Assembly: GCA_013151335.1 (NCBI GenBank)
Contig: JAADIJ010000216.1
Coordinates: forward strand, 1-38,743
DNA: 38,743 bases
Direction: 5' to 3'
Source of the DNA: Alphaproteobacteria bacterium
GTDB lineage: Bacteria; Pseudomonadota; Alphaproteobacteria; Rhodobacterales; Rhodobacteraceae
Shown here: positions 24,452 through 33,307 of the stretch, piece after piece
Numbering within the stretch: the stretch's first letter is position 1
Layout: each line of letters starts with the position of its first letter
Position numbers and translations under genes: made by a program
The notes under the pieces: model-generated
Told to the model about the DNA's origin: nothing
The model's input: only the letters and a program-made list of their open reading frames with translations
Database searches by the model: none

Positions 24452-25431
24452 TGGATATCGCACAAACATTCCTACAATTTCTCCTGACCATGGACATGAC
24501 CATCCGCCTGTCCACGGTGCTTATTCTGGCCAGTCTTGCTGGCTTGTTTTCCGAGCGTGCGGGTATTTTCGATATCGGGCTTGAGGGCAAAATGCTGGTC
24601 GCAGCGTTTCTATCAGCAGCCGTGTCCTACGAAACCGGCAATGTCTGGCTCGGCGTGTTGGCGGGGATTGCGGGCTCGATGTTGTTTTCGCTCATTCACG
24701 GTCTGGCATCGATCACCTATCGCGGAGATCAGCTAATCTCCGGTGTTGCGCTCAACTTTCTGGCGTCGGGTTTGACCGTTGTGATTGGCAACGCGCTTTA
24801 TCAAAAAGGCGGGGGCACACCGACGCTGACGGGCGGCGCGCGGTTTCATGATATCACCCTGCCATTTGTCGATGTTTTGCGAGACGTGCCGATTTTGGGG
24901 CCGATCTATGCCAATGTGATTTCGGGTCACACGGCGATTGTCTATATCGCGCTTCTGGCGGTCCCCCTGTCGTGGTGGATATTGTTTCGCACGCGGTTTG
25001 GTCTGCGTCTGCGTGCAGTTGGCGAGAACCCGGCCTCGGTCGATACCGCAGGTATTTCGGTCGTGCGCCAACGCTATGCCGCCGTTATGATCGCGGGCGT
25101 TTTATGCGGTATTGCCGGGGCCTATCTCGCTACGTCGCAGGCCGCGAGCTTTGGTCGCGAGATGACTGCCGGTCGAGGGTATATCGCGCTGGCGGCCTTG
25201 ATATTTGCAAAGTGGCGACCGTTTTATATACTCGGCGCAACGTTGCTGTTTGGCTTTCTCGAGGCCATCAGCCTGCTTTATCCCAAGATCGACGTGTTCA
25301 GTCTGTTTACCATTCCGGTGCAGTTCACCAACGCCCTGCCTTACATTCTGACCGTGGTTATTCTGGCCGGTTTCGTCGGTAAAGCCGTCCCGCCAAAAGC
25401 TGGTGGCGAGCCTTATGTGAAGGAACGATGA
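24451..25431 (+). CDS. BMP-type ABC transporter second permease
   Basis: Second inner-membrane permease of the importer, 326 residues with about nine helices. It has the family text ERAGIFDIGLEGKMLVAAFLSA (the IGLEG motif corresponds to the FNIGGEG site of the partner) and LRLRAVGENPASVDTAGISV. It overlaps the previous stop by one base (TGATGG context), so it is translated next to the split permease. The operon ends here; no clear terminator is seen in 25432-25532. Confidence 0.93.
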   Translation: MDIAQTFLQFLLTMDMTIRLSTVLILASLAGLFSERAGIFDIGLEGKMLVAAFLSAAVSYETGNVWLGVLAGIAGSMLFSLIHGLASITYRGDQLISGVALNFLASGLTVVIGNALYQKGGGTPTLTGGARFHDITLPFVDVLRDVPILGPIYANVISGHTAIVYIALLAVPLSWWILFRTRFGLRLRAVGENPASVDTAGISVVRQRYAAVMIAGVLCGIAGAYLATSQAASFGREMTAGRGYIALAALIFAKWRPFYILGATLLFGFLEAISLLYPKIDVFSLFTIPVQFTNALPYILTVVILAGFVGKAVPPKAGGEPYVKER

Positions 25432-25532
25432 CGCGACCGGGGCTCTCCTTGGAAACTATGTCGCAGGTTTTCAGCTTTGCCATAGCGGGAAAGATGGCCT
25501 AAAAGCGCGCAGTTCTTATTTGGATCAGTCTC

Positions 25533-26441
25533 ATGCAAAGTTACCTGCCAATCGCTGAAGTTTCGGTCAGCGTGTTCTTGTTGCTCGGCCTTGGAACGAC
25601 GGTCGGCATCCTGTCTGGTATCTTCGGCGTGGGTGGTGGATTTATCCTGACGCCGCTTCTGTTCATGATCGGAATTCCGCCCGCAGTTGCGGTTGGCACG
25701 CAAGGAACCCTGATCGTTGCCTCGTCTTTTTCGGGCATGCTCGCGCATCTCAGACGCAAATCCGTCGATTATCGCATGGGGTCGGTGTTGTTGGCGGGGG
25801 GCTTGGTCGGCTCTGCGATCGGTGTGCAAATATTCAAGGTGCTGGAGCGGATCGGTCAAGTCGATCTGTTGGTCAAGCTCAGCTATGTGCTGTTGCTCGG
25901 CGTGGTCGGAGGGCTGATGCTGATCGAGGCTCTGGCCGCATTTCGCCGCCGCAATCAGGCCCATCACAGACGTGCGGCGCGCAAGCACCACTCTTGGGTC
26001 CACGGCTGGCCGCTAAAGGTCAAGTTCCGCACATCCAAGCTTTATATCAGCGCTATCCCGCCGTTTGGAATTGGCATCATGGTTGGCGTGCTTTCCGCGA
26101 TCATGGGGGTCGGCGGCGGCTTTTTGATGCTGCCCGCGATGATCTATATTCTGGGCATGCCCACCAAGGTTGTTGTCGGCACATCGCTGTTTCAAATCAC
26201 CTTCATGCTGAGCTTTACCACCGTATTGCACGCGGTCGAGAACCAGACCGTCGATATCGTGCTTGGGTTCATCCTGCTGGTTGGCGGGGTTATCGGCGCG
26301 CAGATCGGCACGCGAATCGGCGTGAAACTCAAGGCCGATACCCTGCGGATTTTGCTGGCGCTGCTGGTGTTGTCGATCAGCATCAAACTGGCCTTTGATC
26401 TGGTCCTGACCCCGAGCGAGCTGTTCTCGCTGGCAAACTAA
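25533..26441 (+). CDS. TauE/SafE family membrane exporter, copy 1
   Basis: Integral membrane protein of 302 residues, in a family linked to export of sulfite or other sulfur anions. It has two halves, each starting with a G-x-GGGF-type loop (IFGVGGGFILTPLL near 30-43, IMGVGGGFLMLPAM near 190-203), and about eight helices with a basic loop between the halves. The following gene is a clear tandem copy. The 143 bases between the copies hold no recognised signal. Substrate inferred only from the family. Confidence 0.88.
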   Translation: MQSYLPIAEVSVSVFLLLGLGTTVGILSGIFGVGGGFILTPLLFMIGIPPAVAVGTQGTLIVASSFSGMLAHLRRKSVDYRMGSVLLAGGLVGSAIGVQIFKVLERIGQVDLLVKLSYVLLLGVVGGLMLIEALAAFRRRNQAHHRRAARKHHSWVHGWPLKVKFRTSKLYISAIPPFGIGIMVGVLSAIMGVGGGFLMLPAMIYILGMPTKVVVGTSLFQITFMLSFTTVLHAVENQTVDIVLGFILLVGGVIGAQIGTRIGVKLKADTLRILLALLVLSISIKLAFDLVLTPSELFSLAN

Positions 26442-26584
26442 GCCCCCCAAAGCGGCAAACCCGGCCTTTTCGACCTTGGGACGCACGGCATTATCAGGTT
26501 TCGCTCCGATTTGTCGCAGCTTAGGCCCTGAACAAACATATTCAATACATGTAATGCACTGGAAATCATTGCTCGGGTATCACC

Positions 26585-27505
26585 ATGCAAATCTATCTTC
26601 CCATTGCCGAAATTTCGGTTAACGCGTTTTTGTTACTTGGTCTTGGCGGTCTGGTCGGGATCTTGTCGGGCATGTTTGGGGTTGGTGGCGGCTTCTTGAT
26701 GACGCCCTTGTTGTTTTTCATCGGCATTCCGCCAGCGGTTGCGGTGGCGACTGAGGCAAACCAGATCGTGGCCTCGTCTTTTTCCGGCGTGCTGGCCCAT
26801 CTCAAACGCCAAACTGTGGATTTGAAAATGGGACTGGTGCTGCTGGTTGGCGGCCTGTTCGGCGCGGCGGTCGGGGTGCAGGTTTTCAAGGCGCTCAAAG
26901 CAATCGGTCAGGTCGAATTGCTGGTCACCCTCAGCTATGTGGTGTTTCTTGGTGTCGTTGGCGGCTTGATGTTTTTTGAGAGCCTGCGCGCCATTCGTCG
27001 GGCCAGCAACCCAAATAGGCGCAAGCCGGTGCGCAAGCAGCGCAACTGGGTCCACGCGCTGCCGTTCAAGATGAAGTTTCGCACCTCGGGCATCTATATC
27101 AGCGTCATCCCTCCGGTTCTGGTCGGCGTTATCGTCGGGGTCCTGGCCGCGATCATGGGCGTTGGCGGCGGCTTTATCATGGTGCCGGCGATGATCTATA
27201 TTCTCGGCATGCCCACCAAAGTTGTGATCGGAACCTCGCTGTTTCAGATCATTTTCGTGACCGGATTTACCACACTGATGCATGCAACGACCAACTACAC
27301 GGTGGACATGGCGTTGGCGGTTTTGCTACTGATCGGGGGCGTGATCGGCGCGCAGATCGGCACGCGGATTGGCCTTAAGATGAAGGCCGAGCAGCTGCGG
27401 ATTTTGCTGTCGATACTGGTGCTGGGCGTAAGTGGCAAACTGGCGTTTGACCTGCTGCTTGAGCCGTCCGAACTTTACTCTCTTGATGTTGGAGCCCCGT
27501 CATGA
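26585..27505 (+). CDS. TauE/SafE family membrane exporter, copy 2
   Basis: 306-residue paralogue of the upstream gene, alike over its whole length (for example both begin MQ-x-YLPIAE-x-SV and share GIPPAVAV, IVASSFSG and MIYILGMPTKVV). Both keep the GVGGG loops in each half. The differences are spread throughout, suggesting an old duplication and not a recent one. The anchored TIGR02186-type protein gene follows with an ATGA overlap, so copy 2 is directly coupled to it. Confidence 0.88.
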   Translation: MQIYLPIAEISVNAFLLLGLGGLVGILSGMFGVGGGFLMTPLLFFIGIPPAVAVATEANQIVASSFSGVLAHLKRQTVDLKMGLVLLVGGLFGAAVGVQVFKALKAIGQVELLVTLSYVVFLGVVGGLMFFESLRAIRRASNPNRRKPVRKQRNWVHALPFKMKFRTSGIYISVIPPVLVGVIVGVLAAIMGVGGGFIMVPAMIYILGMPTKVVIGTSLFQIIFVTGFTTLMHATTNYTVDMALAVLLLIGGVIGAQIGTRIGLKMKAEQLRILLSILVLGVSGKLAFDLLLEPSELYSLDVGAPS

Positions 27506-28260
27506 TCCGCTTTTTATTGGCCCTTTTGCTGCTGGCCCAAACCGCAAACGCGGCTGAGCGGGTGGTTGCCGATATGAGCCAGAGCCTTGTGTCCATCACC
27601 GCGAATTTCGACGGCACGGCAATTTTGATTTTTGGTGCGGTCAAACGAAACTCACCTGCCCCCAAAGGCCAGCTCGAGGTGATCATCGCCGTGACCGGGC
27701 CAAGCTCGCCAGTTATCGTGCGCAAAAAGTCGCGTATATTGGGGATTTGGGTCAATCGCGAGGCGGTGAAAATCGACTTCGCCCCCAGCTTTTATGCGGT
27801 TGCCTCGACCAACCCGCTCCCAGAGGTGCTGAGCCAAGTCGAAGATTTTCAGCGGCGCGTCAGTATCGAGCGCATGATCCGCTCTGCGGAATCAGCCAAA
27901 GACACCAAAAAGATCGAGAAGTTCGCGCAGGCAATCGTGCGTATTCGCGACGCCAACGGGCTTTATACAGAGACCGGCGGCAAGGTGAAACTGACCGAGG
28001 GAACCTTGTTTAAAACCGAGATCGCCCTGCCATCAAATCTGGTCGAGGGCGATTATCTGACCCGAATTTTCCTCACGCGCGACAAGAAAGTGGTGGACGA
28101 GTACCAGACCACAATCGCCGTTCGCAAGGTCGGTCTGGAGCGGTGGATCTACAATCTGGCCCACGAGCGCCCATTGGTTTACGGGATTTTATCGCTGGTC
28201 ATCGCCATTTTTGCCGGTTGGCTGGCCTCGGCGATTTTCCGGGTATTGCGACTGAACTGA
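27502..28260 (+). CDS. TIGR02186-type membrane-anchored periplasmic protein
   Basis: The 252-residue product has a signal peptide (MIRFLLALLLLAQTANA), a periplasmic domain with MSQSLVSITANFDGTAILIFGAVKR and VIVRKKSRILGIWVNREAVKIDFAPSFY-like text, and one C-terminal helix (PLVYGILSLVIAIFAGWLASAIF). I recognise this as the TIGR02186 family of alphaproteobacteria, which usually sits beside TauE/SafE genes. The function is unknown; it may be the periplasmic partner of the exporters. It starts at ATGA overlapping copy 2. Confidence 0.85.
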   Translation: MIRFLLALLLLAQTANAAERVVADMSQSLVSITANFDGTAILIFGAVKRNSPAPKGQLEVIIAVTGPSSPVIVRKKSRILGIWVNREAVKIDFAPSFYAVASTNPLPEVLSQVEDFQRRVSIERMIRSAESAKDTKKIEKFAQAIVRIRDANGLYTETGGKVKLTEGTLFKTEIALPSNLVEGDYLTRIFLTRDKKVVDEYQTTIAVRKVGLERWIYNLAHERPLVYGILSLVIAIFAGWLASAIFRVLRLN

Positions 28261-28276
28261 AGCTGGTCCCGGTGCG

Positions 28277-28513
28277 CTAAAACGCTTGAAATGTCAGGGT
28301 GGTCAGCGAGCGGCTGATGCCGGGGATGTCCAAAATTTTGTCGTTGACGAATTTGCCGATATCGTCGCTTTCATCAATATATATCTTGGCCATCAGATCG
28401 TAATCACCGCTGGTCGAATAAAGCTCGGACGCGATCTCGCGGCCATAAATAGCGTCGGCAACCTCGTAGGTTTTGCCGGGATTGCAACGGATCTGCACGA
28501 ATACACATTTCAT
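28277..28513 (-). CDS. Stand-alone Lrp/AsnC ligand-binding domain protein
   Basis: 78-residue protein matching only the C-terminal RAM (ligand-binding) domain of Lrp/AsnC regulators: KCVFVQIRCNPGKTYEVADAI, SELYSTSGDYDLMAKIYI and ISRSLTTLTF. There is no DNA-binding domain. The ATG at 28513 is chosen since the extra residues upstream are not family-like. Such single domains may bind amino acids or act as effectors for other regulators. It lies at the end of the helicase-luxI-luxR strand. Confidence 0.88.
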   Translation of the reverse strand: MKCVFVQIRCNPGKTYEVADAIYGREIASELYSTSGDYDLMAKIYIDESDDIGKFVNDKILDIPGISRSLTTLTFQAF

Positions 28514-28559
28514 ATCTGACGCCTTGAAAATGGGCCGGTCTGGCCGATGATACCCGATC

Positions 28560-30080
28560 CTAAACCCCTGCCCCGTCACCTTCAAGCGTCAGAGGTGCCG
28601 CTTTGGGTTTTCGCAAATCCTCAATCCCAAGCGGCGTCTCGGGTTTGGCCAGCATATAGCGCCGGACCCAAAACAACCGATGCTCGGCGCGGGTGATCGC
28701 CACATAGGCCAAGCGTTGCCAGAGCGAGATCCCCGCCTCGGTCAGACCCGACCGCGCGGCGGCATAAATGTCGGGCGCAAACACCTGAACATCGGCCCAT
28801 TGCGAGCCTTGTGCCTTGTGAATCGTCACCGCCGCCCCGTGCAAAAATGCGGCCCCCATTTTGGCTGCGGAGGGGATAAAAGGCTCGTCCTGATCCGGGG
28901 CCTCGATCTTGATAATGGTAGCGGCATTGACCTGAGGGTCTTCGGCACCAAAGATATACAGGCGCGAAAACCCCGGCTTGCGCCCCGGCCCCATATAGAC
29001 GGCCTGCGCGCCTTTGATCAGACCGCGCGCCTCAAGATCCACGCGCTTTTTTCGGTGCTTCAGCGGCAGCTCGATCCCGTCGCAGATCAGTGGCTCGCCC
29101 GGCAAAAGCTCAGTCATCGGCGCGCCATAAGCGGTTCGGAACGCTTGAATGAGCCGGATGCGAGTGGCATTTCGCCAAACCAGAACCGGCGAGCGCGCCA
29201 TCTTTTCCGCGTCAACCCGAGCCGCCAAAATAACCCTGTCGTCGCGGCTCGCCGCCTGCTCGATCATGGTTTCAAACTCGTCAAAGGTAAGCTCTGGATC
29301 ACCCAAAGCATGGGCAATATCGAGGATCGGGTTATCCTCGCTCTGGCGGTGTATGCGGTGCAGATGGGTCTTGCGGCTGGCCTTAACCCCATCAAACGCC
29401 ATCGCCCCGGACTGACCGACCGGGGCCAGTTGCGCCGGATCGCCAAACAGCACAAGGGTTGAGAAAACCTCTTGTAAATCAGCGAATTGGCGGTCGTCCA
29501 GCATCGAGCTTTCGTCCACAAAACCGATATCCAGAGGCTCGTCACGGCGGCTCCAACCGATGATGAAATCCGAGCCGCGCAAGCCCGCAACCGCCAGCGC
29601 GCCGGGGATGGATTTGTTGCCCTCGTAAAATGCTAGCGCGCGATCAAGCGCGATATCTGTCAGCCCGTCAATCTGCGGTCGCTTGCCTTTTCCCGCCAGC
29701 CATTCGGCGATTTTTTCGTATTCCGGGTCGTAAAGTGGCGTGTAAAGAATGCGGTGGATGGTGGTTGCCGCCACCCCGTGGCTGCGCAAAACGCTCGCGG
29801 CTTTATTGGTGGGCGCGAGAATGGCCAGCGTGCGCCGCTCGGTGCTGTGCCGCCCCTCATAGTCCCCCGAAATCAGGCTGACCCCGGCCTCGGTCACCTC
29901 GCCAACCAACTGCGCGAGCAACATGGTTTTGCCTGATCCGGCCTTGCCCAAAACCGCAATCAACCCCGATGCGTCGCTGGTTTTCGGCGTCGTCGTGGCG
30001 TTTTGCAAATCAACGCCCGCAGCAAGCAGGGCGTCGGAAATTCGGTCATAGGCCTCGGCCTGATCTTGTGAAAACTGCAT
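28560..30080 (-). CDS. RecD-like ATP-dependent DNA helicase (SF1)
   Basis: Predicted superfamily 1B helicase of 506 residues (from ATG at 30080; a TTG one codon earlier also exists). It has Walker A GKAGSGKT near 45-52, APTNKAA motif Ia, Walker B FVDESSML, motif III FGDPAQLAPVG, and the late motifs AVTIHKAQGSQW and YVAITRAEHRLFW. It resembles the RecD2/Dda-like family and lacks an additional exonuclease domain. It follows luxI by 72 bases on the same strand. Confidence 0.9.
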   Translation of the reverse strand: MQFSQDQAEAYDRISDALLAAGVDLQNATTTPKTSDASGLIAVLGKAGSGKTMLLAQLVGEVTEAGVSLISGDYEGRHSTERRTLAILAPTNKAASVLRSHGVAATTIHRILYTPLYDPEYEKIAEWLAGKGKRPQIDGLTDIALDRALAFYEGNKSIPGALAVAGLRGSDFIIGWSRRDEPLDIGFVDESSMLDDRQFADLQEVFSTLVLFGDPAQLAPVGQSGAMAFDGVKASRKTHLHRIHRQSEDNPILDIAHALGDPELTFDEFETMIEQAASRDDRVILAARVDAEKMARSPVLVWRNATRIRLIQAFRTAYGAPMTELLPGEPLICDGIELPLKHRKKRVDLEARGLIKGAQAVYMGPGRKPGFSRLYIFGAEDPQVNAATIIKIEAPDQDEPFIPSAAKMGAAFLHGAAVTIHKAQGSQWADVQVFAPDIYAAARSGLTEAGISLWQRLAYVAITRAEHRLFWVRRYMLAKPETPLGIEDLRKPKAAPLTLEGDGAGV

Positions 30081-30152
30081 CAATTGCGCCCTGTGTTTTT
30101 CGCGATCTTAACGACGAGCGGGCGCAGTTGCCAGCAGGATAAGGCGGCGATC

Positions 30153-30791
30153 TCAACCCGCTTTGCGCCGGATATCTGGCGATTGAAACGCCTGATCAAA
30201 CCATTTTTGCGCGATCTGGGGACTAACTTGCGCCTTGGCGCGGATGGTCGCAAGCGGGGCTGAGGCGAACTCCCAAATTCCGACGCTGATCGCGCTGCGC
30301 CCGGACTCGCTTTGACCCAGAATATCGGGCTCCCAGCCGATGGATTTATAGACCCGCACCATGTGGCTATCAAACACCCCGACCGCGTGGGCGAGGTGAA
30401 ATCGGCGGCCAAGCTCGGCGGCGGCGAGCATCAAAAGCGCCGAGATTGGTGTGGTTGGTGGTAGGTTCGGCGCAAGGCAAAACCGCGTGCATTCCCATAT
30501 GAGCGGGCTGGTGATGGTCACGCCATCGGTCAGGTGCAGGAAATGGTCGTTAACCATAACGCGCCCGGTGGTTGGCAGGAACCGCATCGAGCCTCCGTGG
30601 GTGCCGTCCGGTTGCTGCCAGATCACATAGAGCGGGTTGAGGGCATCGTATTCGTCTGTCTCAAAGCCCTCGGAATTGAGTGTCACATCCCAATTCAGTC
30701 GCCCGGAAAATTGTGCGGCACGGTCCCGAAACATGCTCTTTCGCAAGTCGGGATATTGGGCAAGCTGGTCGGCATATAGATACTGGATCAT
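30153..30791 (-). CDS. luxI: Acyl-homoserine lactone synthase (LuxI family)
   Basis: Makes N-acyl-homoserine lactone quorum signals from SAM and an acyl donor. The 212-residue product keeps the family invariants: Arg24, Phe28, Trp34, Asp46, Asp49, Arg70, Glu100 and Arg103 (compare R24, F28, W34, D45, D48, R68, E97, R100 in classic members). The acyl chain cannot be predicted. The luxR gene lies upstream on the same strand. Its ribosome-binding site is within a hairpin (30800-30821). Confidence 0.93.
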   Translation of the reverse strand: MIQYLYADQLAQYPDLRKSMFRDRAAQFSGRLNWDVTLNSEGFETDEYDALNPLYVIWQQPDGTHGGSMRFLPTTGRVMVNDHFLHLTDGVTITSPLIWECTRFCLAPNLPPTTPISALLMLAAAELGRRFHLAHAVGVFDSHMVRVYKSIGWEPDILGQSESGRSAISVGIWEFASAPLATIRAKAQVSPQIAQKWFDQAFQSPDIRRKAG

Positions 30792-30799
30792 CGGAAATT

Positions 30800-30821
30800 C
30801 CCTCGCGTTGAAATGCGAGGG
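30800..30821 (-). promoter_or_regulatory. Hairpin covering the luxI ribosome-binding site
   Basis: On the minus strand CCCTCGC-ATTTCAAC-GCGAGGG makes a perfect 7-bp GC-rich stem with an 8-base loop. Its 3' arm contains GAGGG, the best ribosome-binding site for luxI, 8 bases before the ATG (30791-30789). Translation could be limited by this structure. It could instead act as an attenuator between luxR and luxI. Confidence 0.7.
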
Positions 30822-30886
30822 GAGTTACGTTGAACTGGTTAACAAAGTGCTGAAAGTGCGCCCGAAAAGTTAATTTGCAACGGCGC

Positions 30887-31606
30887 TCAGACGATAATAT
30901 TTCCGCGCGACATGGCCAAAGCGACGGCGTGGGTGGTATTGGCTGCGCCCAGCTTGAAGCGCGCGCTTTCGATATAAACCCGCAAGGTATGCTCGGAGAT
31001 TTTCAGGTTTTCGGCGGCATGGGCGCGGCTGTTGCCCAGACCGAGCAGGGTAAGCGCATCCAGCTCACGCGGCGACAGCATCTGGTTGGGGAGCGCATCG
31101 GTTCCACGCTCCAACTCCAGCGCCTTTTGGTTAAGATAATGGGCGATCAGCAGCAAATCCTGCACATTTTCGGCGGCAAACTTGGCCCATTGCGCGTCAG
31201 AGCAACGGTGGTTCACCGTGAACAGCGCAAATTGTCCGCTGGGACCGCGAATGGGGATTGAAAAACCTTGATTGCCGACACCAGCGTCAGAAGCCTCGTG
31301 CAAAAACGATTTGACGGCTTTGCCTGACCAATCGAGTTGCTTCCAATCGACGGGATGAAAGCGTTGAAAGCACCCCAGAACTACGGGGTCAATGCGGCCA
31401 AAATCGCGGTCGATATAATGGTCGACCCAATCGATGTCATAGGTCAGGGCCGCATAAGGCTCCCCCGCGCTGTTGATTGAATGATAAACAAAATGCTCAA
31501 CCTGATAGAGCGATCTCAGCCCCTCGACCAGATGTTGAAATTGATCAAAGTTTGTCACCTCGTGCATACGTTCCACGAACGTCGCCATTTTGCTTTGCAT
31601 ACCCAT
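30887..31606 (-). CDS. luxR: LuxR-type quorum-sensing transcription regulator
   Basis: AHL-responsive regulator. The product (239 residues from the ATG at 31606) has an autoinducer-binding domain with the W-x3-Y...DP hallmark (DWVDHYIDRDFGRIDPVV) and a C-terminal LuxR HTH (LSPRELDALTLLGLGNSRAHAAENLKISE). The start is ambiguous: TTG at 31615 has GGAG four bases upstream, ATG at 31606 thirteen bases. It overlaps the end of a 70-residue ORF by about 60 bases. luxI follows 95 bases downstream. Confidence 0.92.
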   Translation of the reverse strand: MGMQSKMATFVERMHEVTNFDQFQHLVEGLRSLYQVEHFVYHSINSAGEPYAALTYDIDWVDHYIDRDFGRIDPVVLGCFQRFHPVDWKQLDWSGKAVKSFLHEASDAGVGNQGFSIPIRGPSGQFALFTVNHRCSDAQWAKFAAENVQDLLLIAHYLNQKALELERGTDALPNQMLSPRELDALTLLGLGNSRAHAAENLKISEHTLRVYIESARFKLGAANTTHAVALAMSRGNIIV

Positions 31607-31757
31607 TTGTTGCAACCAACTCCGGTCCGGCCTGTTTCAATTCCGCCGCTGCAACAAGTATTGAATCGTCCAATTGCTCAGCCAAACCCATAAGTCCGTT
31701 CTGCTGCGCGAATTTCTTAAGATCCGTTAGGACATCAATCATCCATTCCTGCGACAT
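31545..31757 (-). CDS. 70-residue ORF upstream of and overlapping luxR
   Basis: The ATG at 31757 has GAGG six bases upstream, better than the luxR site. The product begins MSQEWMIDVLTDLKKFAQQN, a confident amphipathic helix, followed by LAEQLDDSILVAAAELKQAG and a polar tail, and its end overlaps luxR. It looks like a small helical protein, and I believe related short ORFs precede luxR in other Roseobacter strains, though I cannot confirm this. It may couple translation of luxR or act as a small regulator of it. Confidence 0.7.
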   Translation of the reverse strand: MSQEWMIDVLTDLKKFAQQNGLMGLAEQLDDSILVAAAELKQAGPELVATNGYAKQNGDVRGTYARGDKL

Positions 31758-31841
31758 ATCAAACCTCATTTGGATTGGTTAATAAAAGATTAATACAATC
31801 TTAGCACGAGTAATTATTACAAAAAATTCGCGTTTTCATAG

Positions 31842-31857
31842 TCCCTCGAAATAGGGA
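31842..31857. promoter_or_regulatory. Small hairpin in the luxR-operon upstream gap
   Basis: TCCCT-CGAAAT-AGGGA lies in the AT-rich gap 31758-31981 between the 70-residue ORF and ccr. The gap must hold the promoter of the luxR operon (minus) and the end of ccr (minus). The hairpin could end ccr transcription but lacks an adjoining T-run on the minus strand. No clear lux box is seen. Confidence 0.3.
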
Positions 31858-31981
31858 GAGCGATTTTTTCAACCCATTGTTTTATATCATTATTGTGAAT
31901 TTCCAAGCCTAAAATTATGTGTAAATCGCCCCAAAATTGGCACTGTTCTCGAAATGGAAACAACCTGTTTCTTCAACGCGA

Positions 31982-33277
31982 TCAACGGGAGATACTCGCC
32001 TGCAACGTGTCTTCAAATGTCCGCAAGCCAGTTTCGGGAGCGTTAATCAGCACCGCCATATTCCCCGGTTTATGCTCATTTCTTAACATTTTCAGATGCG
32101 CATCAGGAACCTGACCCCATGGAAAAACTTCAGACATACAGGGGTCAAGACGCCGCTCCAGCATCAGTTTATTGGCCGAGGCAGCCTGCTTGAGATTGGC
32201 GAAATGGCTGCCCTGAACCCGCTTTTGATGCATCCATAAATAACGCACATCGAAGGTCAGATTATAGCCCGAAGTCCCCGCACAAATGACCACCATACCC
32301 CCGCGCTTCACCACGAAAACCGACACCGGAAATGTTGCTTCGCCGGGATGTTCAAACACCAGATCGACATTGTTGCCTTTGCCGGTGATCGCCCAAATCG
32401 CCTTGCCGAATTTGCGGGTCTCAGCGAACCACGCCTTATATTCCGGCGTGTTGACGGTCGGCATCTGACCCCAACAGTTAAAGTCCTTGCGATTGATCAC
32501 CCCTTTCGCCCCGAGATCGAGCACAAATTGGCGTTTACTCTCGTCGGAAATCACGCCGATTGCGTTGGCCCCAGCCGTGTTGATCAACTGGATCGCAAAC
32601 GAGCCAAGCCCGCCCGACGCTCCCCAAACCAGCACGTTTTGCCCGGGTTTCAAGGTGTGCGGGCGATGGCCGAACAGCATGCGATAGGCGGTGGCAAGGG
32701 TTAACGTGTAGCACGCGCTCTCCTCCCAGCTCAGATGGCGGGGGCGGTGCATGATCTGCTGCGCCTGCACCCGCGTGAACTGCGCGAATGAGCCATCCGG
32801 CGTCTCGTATCCCCAAATTCGCTGGCTGTCAGAGAACATGGGATCGCCGCCATTACACTCTTCATCGTCGCCATCATCCTGATTGCAATGGACCACAACC
32901 TCATCGCCAACTTTCCAGCGACGAACCCTGTCGCCGACTGCCCAGATAATCCCCGAAGCGTCCGAGCCAGCCACATGGTAGTCGGCCTTGTGAATGTCAA
33001 ACGGCGAGATCGGCACCCCGAGTCCGGCCCAGATGCCATTATAGTTAACGCCAGCGGCCATCACCAAAATCAGCACCTCGTGGCTGTCCAGAACCGGGGT
33101 GTCTACGACCTCGACCTGAAAGGATTTGTCCGGCTCGCCGTGGCGCTCGCGCCGAATGGTCCACGCATACATCTTTTGCGGAATATGCCCCAGAGGCGGC
33201 AGTTCGCCGATCTCATAGAGGTCTTTTTTTGGCGCATCATAGGGGGCGATTTCGGGTAGGTTGTCCAAAGGGGCCAT
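31982..33277 (-). CDS. ccr: Crotonyl-CoA carboxylase/reductase
   Basis: Key enzyme of the ethylmalonyl-CoA pathway: reductive carboxylation of crotonyl-CoA with NADPH and CO2 to ethylmalonyl-CoA. The 431-residue product is an MDR-type reductase with the NADPH loop VWGASGGLGSFAIQL, the Ccr-typical NYNGIWAGLG, ESACYT and KRVQGSHFANL segments (asparagine, glutamate and histidine used for CO2 binding in studied members). The start ATG at 33277 has GGAG nine bases upstream. The pathway partner ecm lies 1.75 kb upstream on the other strand, beyond an acyltransferase gene. Confidence 0.95.
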   Translation of the reverse strand: MAPLDNLPEIAPYDAPKKDLYEIGELPPLGHIPQKMYAWTIRRERHGEPDKSFQVEVVDTPVLDSHEVLILVMAAGVNYNGIWAGLGVPISPFDIHKADYHVAGSDASGIIWAVGDRVRRWKVGDEVVVHCNQDDGDDEECNGGDPMFSDSQRIWGYETPDGSFAQFTRVQAQQIMHRPRHLSWEESACYTLTLATAYRMLFGHRPHTLKPGQNVLVWGASGGLGSFAIQLINTAGANAIGVISDESKRQFVLDLGAKGVINRKDFNCWGQMPTVNTPEYKAWFAETRKFGKAIWAITGKGNNVDLVFEHPGEATFPVSVFVVKRGGMVVICAGTSGYNLTFDVRYLWMHQKRVQGSHFANLKQAASANKLMLERRLDPCMSEVFPWGQVPDAHLKMLRNEHKPGNMAVLINAPETGLRTFEDTLQASISR

Positions 33278-33307
33278 CGGTTCAGTCTCCAACTGCTTTG
33301 CTGCGCC

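Noticed and set aside
30792-30886. A lux box between luxR and luxI
   Set aside because: Around 30829-30845 GTTGAACTGGTTAAC is only a weak dyad and no clear CT-N12-AG palindrome could be placed.
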